This document shows positions 54,133-57,726 of a stretch of 57,726 nt of DNA, piece by piece. The notes under the pieces were generated by a model. That model worked only from the letters and a program-made list of their open reading frames with translations, did no database searches and had not been told where the DNA came from. The DNA comes from JBAWXE01 sp037144255 (GTDB taxonomy: Bacteria; Bacteroidota; Bacteroidia; Chitinophagales; Chitinophagaceae). Both the position numbers and the translations under genes were made by a program. Location of the stretch: NCBI GenBank assembly GCA_037144255.1, contig JBAWXE010000008.1, forward strand, positions 1-57,726. Direction: 5' to 3'. The first letter of the stretch is position 1. Every line of letters starts with the position of its first letter.

Positions 54133-55449
54133 TTATTGAACCAAAACATTAAAATTATCTGTCCAAATATTATTCGACTCATCAACAATTGAAATAGTAA
54201 AAGGAATTGAAGTTCCAATTGGAGTGGAACTAGCCACCTTAAACGATATTGTATTGCTATTAGGATATCCACCATATTCGCTTACATACCCTGCCGAAAT
54301 ATAATCATAAAAGCCATCCTGTTTGTAGGATTGTGTAGTTGTGGGAGTCAATAATGAAACATAACTACTTGTGCAGCTTATAACGCCTTTCACTTTATTA
54401 GCCTTTCCTGTACCATTATTCTTCAATGAAACTTGTAATCCTATACTCTCACCAGAATTAACGACTCCGTCACTATTGCCATCAGAAGAAACAACAAATG
54501 AATTAAATATGATATTTGCGTCAGTTGGTTGTACAGCTACAGAAAATGAATCAATCCAAGTGTTATTAGATTCATCCGTTATTGTCATTTTGAATTTTAG
54601 TATCGTACCAGAAGGAGTATTATCAGCAACGAAAAATGAAATTGTATTTGAATTGGGGTAACCACCATAATCACTTACATATCCTGCTGAAATATAATCA
54701 TAATAGCCATCCTGCTTATATGACTGTGAACTTGATGGAGTAAGACTAGAAACGTAGCTATTTTGGCATGAGATAGTAGATATAACTTTATTAGCCTTAC
54801 TTAATCCACTATTTTTTAAAAAAACTTGCAAACCAATTGTTTCTCCTTTATTAACTATACCATTATTGTTATTATCAGATGAAACGGCATAATTATTAAA
54901 ATGAATATCAGCTGATGTTTTTTGAATAACGACATTAAATGTATCATTCCACGTATTATTTAATTGGTCAGTTATAACAAGATTAAAAGTGATGTTTGTA
55001 CCTACTGGTGTTGAATTGGACACCATGAAAGTAATAGTATTACTATTTGGATATCCTCCATATTCACTTACGTACCCTGCAGATATATAATCATAATAGC
55101 CATCCTGTTTATAAGATTGATTTGAGCTAGGAGAAACACTTGATATATACTGGCTTGTACATGTAATCTTAGCCATTACTTTATTGACCTTAGTAGAACT
55201 ATTATTCTTTAAAAAAACTTGAAGTCCAATTGTTTCACCGGGATTTACTACTTGATCATTATTATTATCAGAGCTTACAATATATTTACTAAATCCAATT
55301 GACGTTTTGTGTAGATTATTGTTCCCATTTGTAGACGAATCCCTGTGTATATCATAAGGATTATCTCGCTTTAATGTGCAAGATGATAATGTAGCATATT
55401 GTATAGCTAACAAAATAAAAAACATTAAAAATGAGAGTACTGTTTTCAT
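54133..55449 (-). CDS. Lipoprotein with three CARDB/Ig-like repeats
   Basis: 438 residues. The signal and lipobox are ATLSSCTLKRD (Cys about 24). Three repeats of 130 residues follow. Each begins with an Asp/Asn-rich loop (VSSDNNNDQVVNPGETIGLQ in the first), resembling calcium-binding loops of CARDB-type adhesion domains, and each contains an almost invariant block around SYKQDGYYDYISAGYVS and YGGYPNSNTI. It ends TDNFNVLVQ. It lies 10 bases before the caspase gene and shares its Asp/Asn-rich domain type, suggesting a scaffold or receptor for it (inference). Confidence 0.85.
   Translation of the reverse strand: MKTVLSFLMFFILLAIQYATLSSCTLKRDNPYDIHRDSSTNGNNNLHKTSIGFSKYIVSSDNNNDQVVNPGETIGLQVFLKNNSSTKVNKVMAKITCTSQYISSVSPSSNQSYKQDGYYDYISAGYVSEYGGYPNSNTITFMVSNSTPVGTNITFNLVITDQLNNTWNDTFNVVIQKTSADIHFNNYAVSSDNNNNGIVNKGETIGLQVFLKNSGLSKANKVISTISCQNSYVSSLTPSSSQSYKQDGYYDYISAGYVSDYGGYPNSNTISFFVADNTPSGTILKFKMTITDESNNTWIDSFSVAVQPTDANIIFNSFVVSSDGNSDGVVNSGESIGLQVSLKNNGTGKANKVKGVISCTSSYVSLLTPTTTQSYKQDGFYDYISAGYVSEYGGYPNSNTISFKVASSTPIGTSIPFTISIVDESNNIWTDNFNVLVQ
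54240..55420 (-). repeat. Three 390-base coding repeats in the lipoprotein gene
   Basis: The matching blocks start near 54270, 54660 and 55050, a period of 390 bases. The central block is almost unchanged in protein but differs at many third codon positions between copies. Confidence 0.85.
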
Positions 55450-55450
55450 A

Positions 55451-56245
55451 TTAGAGTTTATAAATTAAGCCTAATTGAAAATTCTTATTACCAGTAACAA
55501 AGTACATAGAAGCCTTAGGTTGAACGTATGAATAACCACGGCTACGATTCAAATTTTTGTAACCCTTAACAGCTACATAAATAACATCAGCAACCCAAAT
55601 TGAGGCTGCAACTCCAAGATATATTTGAGTGTTTTTGAAATTAGTGTTTGCAGCGTCGTAATAATGATCAATCATATTTTGATATACAGAACTATGGTAA
55701 TCCGAATAATTCTTCTGATAATCCTCATATTCTGTATAAGCTCTGATACTACAAGCGATATATGCCAATGGGAGAAGATATATATACTTTCGGTTATTAG
55801 GACTATTTACAAAGTAATCCCCTAAACCTGGCATTAGCATTGACAAGAACGCATTTGAAGGACCACCCTTAACTCTATCCTTCGATGGTTTGGTAAAATA
55901 ATGTGTCTTTACTATTTCTAACACAACACTAAATGTTCCCTTAATCTCCTGATTGTCTCCTAATACATCCCATACAATTGTCTTATTATTACCATAATTA
56001 ACCCTTATCAAATCACCAGACGGATTTTTAGGTACAATTTCATTCCCGGTTTCATCTTTAAACCTAATACCTATATCAAATAAATAATCACTCTTATCGT
56101 AGTTATATTTACTTCCACTATTAACCAAATTATAAGTAACAATTATTTTACTACCGTTAATTTTAAAGTCTACATTTTCTATGTTTTGTGAATATGAAAT
56201 TGCAGCGACAAACATAAAAAATGAAAAAAAGATAAGTTTTTTCAT
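55451..56245 (-). CDS. Exported DUF5683-like membrane-associated protein
   Basis: 264 residues with a signal peptide (MKKLIFFSFFMFVAAISYS). A beta-rich N-terminal domain (about 20-115, VDFKINGSKIIVTYNLVNSG ... GTFSVVLEIVKT) is followed by NAFLSMLMPGLGDYFVNSPN, a Gly/Pro motif typical of DUF5683-type proteins, and two hydrophobic segments (YIYLLPLAYIACS, IYLGVAASIWVADVIYVAVK). It starts 5 bases after the DUF4384 gene and ends 1 base before the lipoprotein gene. A membrane anchor for the complex is a guess from topology. Confidence 0.7.
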   Translation of the reverse strand: MKKLIFFSFFMFVAAISYSQNIENVDFKINGSKIIVTYNLVNSGSKYNYDKSDYLFDIGIRFKDETGNEIVPKNPSGDLIRVNYGNNKTIVWDVLGDNQEIKGTFSVVLEIVKTHYFTKPSKDRVKGGPSNAFLSMLMPGLGDYFVNSPNNRKYIYLLPLAYIACSIRAYTEYEDYQKNYSDYHSSVYQNMIDHYYDAANTNFKNTQIYLGVAASIWVADVIYVAVKGYKNLNRSRGYSYVQPKASMYFVTGNKNFQLGLIYKL

Positions 56246-56250
56246 GTGAA

Positions 56251-57195
56251 TTATTTTATAACATCGAAAGGAATATTTGCTATTTGCACTTTCTTATTGT
56301 GAACTCTATAATCCTGTAACCAATTTCTAAATTGAAATTCTGGCAAACCCTTCTGTAATGAATATCCTTCCTTTATTGAAATGGCATCCAAAAATTTTCT
56401 TGATGTAACACTTTCATCTTCTAATACTGGCTTATCTAATGGTTCAGTCGAAAATAATATTAAGAGTTGAAATTTTTCATTTGTACTATTATTTGAAACA
56501 GAAGCAATAAATTGATCAATTGCGTTTTTGTCATTAAAATAATCTAGATTCCTACAAAAGAAAATGTAATCCTTATCGGCTTGAATTTTTACATTCTTTT
56601 TACTAACTGTTGACCTCCTGTATGGCAATAATAAAAAAGCATATTGATTAGACAAATCCATTAAATAAATAGACAAATAACCATCTTCGGGAGATTTGAA
56701 ATATGTAAATAAATCTTGCCCATCATTTAGTCTATTTGTTTTGCATTTAACATCTGGACAACTTGTAATACTAGCCTCAAATGAAATTGTAGGCATGGTA
56801 ATTTCCCTTACCCAACCTTTTACTTTTATTTTCACCCAGATTTCATTTCCTTCTAACTTTCTTTCAATTTCAGGGTCAATTATGTCTTCTACCCATTCCC
56901 CTTTAACATAGGAATTTGAGATAAAATTGAAAGTTGAATTTGTTTTCACAACTTCATTTTCTTGAACATTCCTTATGTAAGTAGAATTATCTTGAACAAT
57001 AATCCTTCCAAAAGTATTTTCAATTGCTTGTACCTGCGCAATCTGAATCCCCTTTTTTACAGTTTCATCCCAAGTAGAATTATTTTCTACTTTAAGTAAT
57101 GATTCTCCATTGGCTTTAATTCTATTTTGAGAGAACGCAGTATGATTAATTACTGTAAATCCAGCCCAAAACATAAATGCTTTGAGATACCACAT
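56251..57195 (-). CDS. Exported protein with C-terminal DUF4384-like domain
   Basis: 314 residues with a signal sequence (WYLKAFMFWAGFTVINHTAFS). The N-terminal part (about 35-135) has GIQIAQVQAIENTFGRIIVQ and resembles LPP20/FlgT-type N-terminal domains. The C-terminal DUF4384 pattern covers about 160-260: DGQDLFTYFKSPEDGYLSIY, FLLLPYRRS, then FQLLILFSTEPLDKP. DUF4384 also appears to end the metacaspase-type protein at 49492, linking the two halves of the locus. The gap to the next gene upstream is 8 bases. Confidence 0.75.
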   Translation of the reverse strand: MWYLKAFMFWAGFTVINHTAFSQNRIKANGESLLKVENNSTWDETVKKGIQIAQVQAIENTFGRIIVQDNSTYIRNVQENEVVKTNSTFNFISNSYVKGEWVEDIIDPEIERKLEGNEIWVKIKVKGWVREITMPTISFEASITSCPDVKCKTNRLNDGQDLFTYFKSPEDGYLSIYLMDLSNQYAFLLLPYRRSTVSKKNVKIQADKDYIFFCRNLDYFNDKNAIDQFIASVSNNSTNEKFQLLILFSTEPLDKPVLEDESVTSRKFLDAISIKEGYSLQKGLPEFQFRNWLQDYRVHNKKVQIANIPFDVIK

Positions 57196-57203
57196 AAATA
57201 AGT

Positions 57204-57726
57204 CTATTTAGTATCGGCAGAATTAACAATTTCTCCAGTCTTATATGCGTCACTATTTAGGAATTTATCGAATTTTTGCCTTTGATCAGTAGCTGTTGCT
57301 TGTAGTTCTGTTTTCATCTGTTCAATAATATCCTTGAGTACCATTGAATAGTTATATGCTAATAAAACCTGCACCTCTGTATTATTACCCACTGATCTAT
57401 ATACTTTAAAGAGTGGCAATACCCTTCCCAATTTTTTAGAAACAGTATTAGTTGAGGTTTCTATAGTTTTAGTTATAGAAGCAGCATCTTTTTTATCTAT
57501 TTGATTATTTGCTACATCAGAAGTAATAACATCCTTCATATGTGTTTCAATCAATCCGACCAATCTATTTTTTGCAAGTTCAACTGCTTGCATTTCTGCT
57601 GCACTCTGTGTTTGAGCAACCGATGACCCATTTGCAGTTATCCATTTTGGAAAACCTTCCTCAGTTACTTCATTTTGTTTTGAAAATGAATTTTCAAGTT
57701 GATTTTTTAAAGGCATATTACCCGGC
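57204..57726 (-). CDS. LPP20-like protein, 5' end off the window
   Basis: At least 174 codons. The frame remains open to the last base and the ATG at 57716 is probably internal, so the signal or lipobox is presumably outside. The segment FPKWITANGSSVAQTQSAAE, then ELAKNRLVGLIETHMKDVIT, follows the LPP20-type pattern (PxWxxxxG ... AxxxAxxxLxxxI). A helical C-terminus (MKTELQATATDQRQKFDKFL) follows. It begins or continues the leftward run to the caspase gene. Confidence 0.65.
   Translation of the reverse strand, partial: PGNMPLKNQLENSFSKQNEVTEEGFPKWITANGSSVAQTQSAAEMQAVELAKNRLVGLIETHMKDVITSDVANNQIDKKDAASITKTIETSTNTVSKKLGRVLPLFKVYRSVGNNTEVQVLLAYNYSMVLKDIIEQMKTELQATATDQRQKFDKFLNSDAYKTGEIVNSADTK

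Noticed and set aside
54123..54275. 51 extra N-terminal residues on the third caspase
   Set aside because: They lie within the end of the lipoprotein gene in another frame; the ATG at 54122 gives a clean signal peptide.

Overview
The window is from a Bacteroidota chromosome, most likely a Chitinophagaceae-type or related member (phylum firm, family inferred). The evidence is a secreted metalloprotease with a type IX secretion C-terminal sorting domain, a carboxypeptidase-regulatory-domain TonB receptor, fused E1 alpha/beta ketoacid dehydrogenase, DUF3857/transglutaminase proteins, almost no Shine-Dalgarno sequences, and promoters of the Bacteroidota type (TTTG-N19-21-TAnnTTTG), two of them identical. 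I see no rRNA, tRNA, IS element, prophage or CRISPR array.

Layout. 1-14 kb is mostly housekeeping: coaBC (cut by the left edge), an acyl-CoA dehydrogenase, an SDR, waaA (Kdo transferase), a DegT aminotransferase with rfbC, yajQ, an ABC-F ATPase, a DUF3347 lipoprotein with a TonB receptor, and truA. From 14 to 23 kb a leftward, overlapping gene string encodes a YfhO-like membrane protein, an acetyltransferase, a flippase, a Kir channel, ornithine aminotransferase and a VIT/CCC1 transporter, with a LIC_10190-like membrane protein behind it. 23-35 kb has the ketoacid dehydrogenase E1, an intergenic 11-12 bp tandem array with its own candidate promoter, a SUMF1-type protein, an M1 peptidase with an ABC exporter, an F420-type reductase and an orphan histidine kinase. 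35-42 kb has a 1309-aa reprolysin-like T9SS protease with seven Ig-like repeats, then hmgA and hpd of tyrosine catabolism.

42-57.7 kb is accessory and visibly AT-richer. Two DUF3857/transglutaminase exported proteins lie side by side, one interrupted by two in-frame stops. Beyond them lie three separate exported caspase-fold (C14) proteins: one with TPRs, one with a C-terminal DUF4384-like region, and one with N-terminal adhesion-like domains. The third is the last gene of a tight leftward run with a lipoprotein carrying three repeats, a DUF5683-like protein, a DUF4384-like protein and an LPP20-like protein cut by the right edge. Between the convergent caspase groups, near 52222, two unrelated reading frames on opposite strands are cut off within a few bases of one another at a short inverted repeat. 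This is a recombination scar or an assembly chimera.

The best candidate for an undescribed system is the exported caspase/CARDB/DUF4384 cluster (46962-57726). Everything in it carries a signal peptide or lipobox where the N-terminus is visible, so it should act in the periplasm or at the cell surface rather than in the cytosol like the known caspase-based immune systems.
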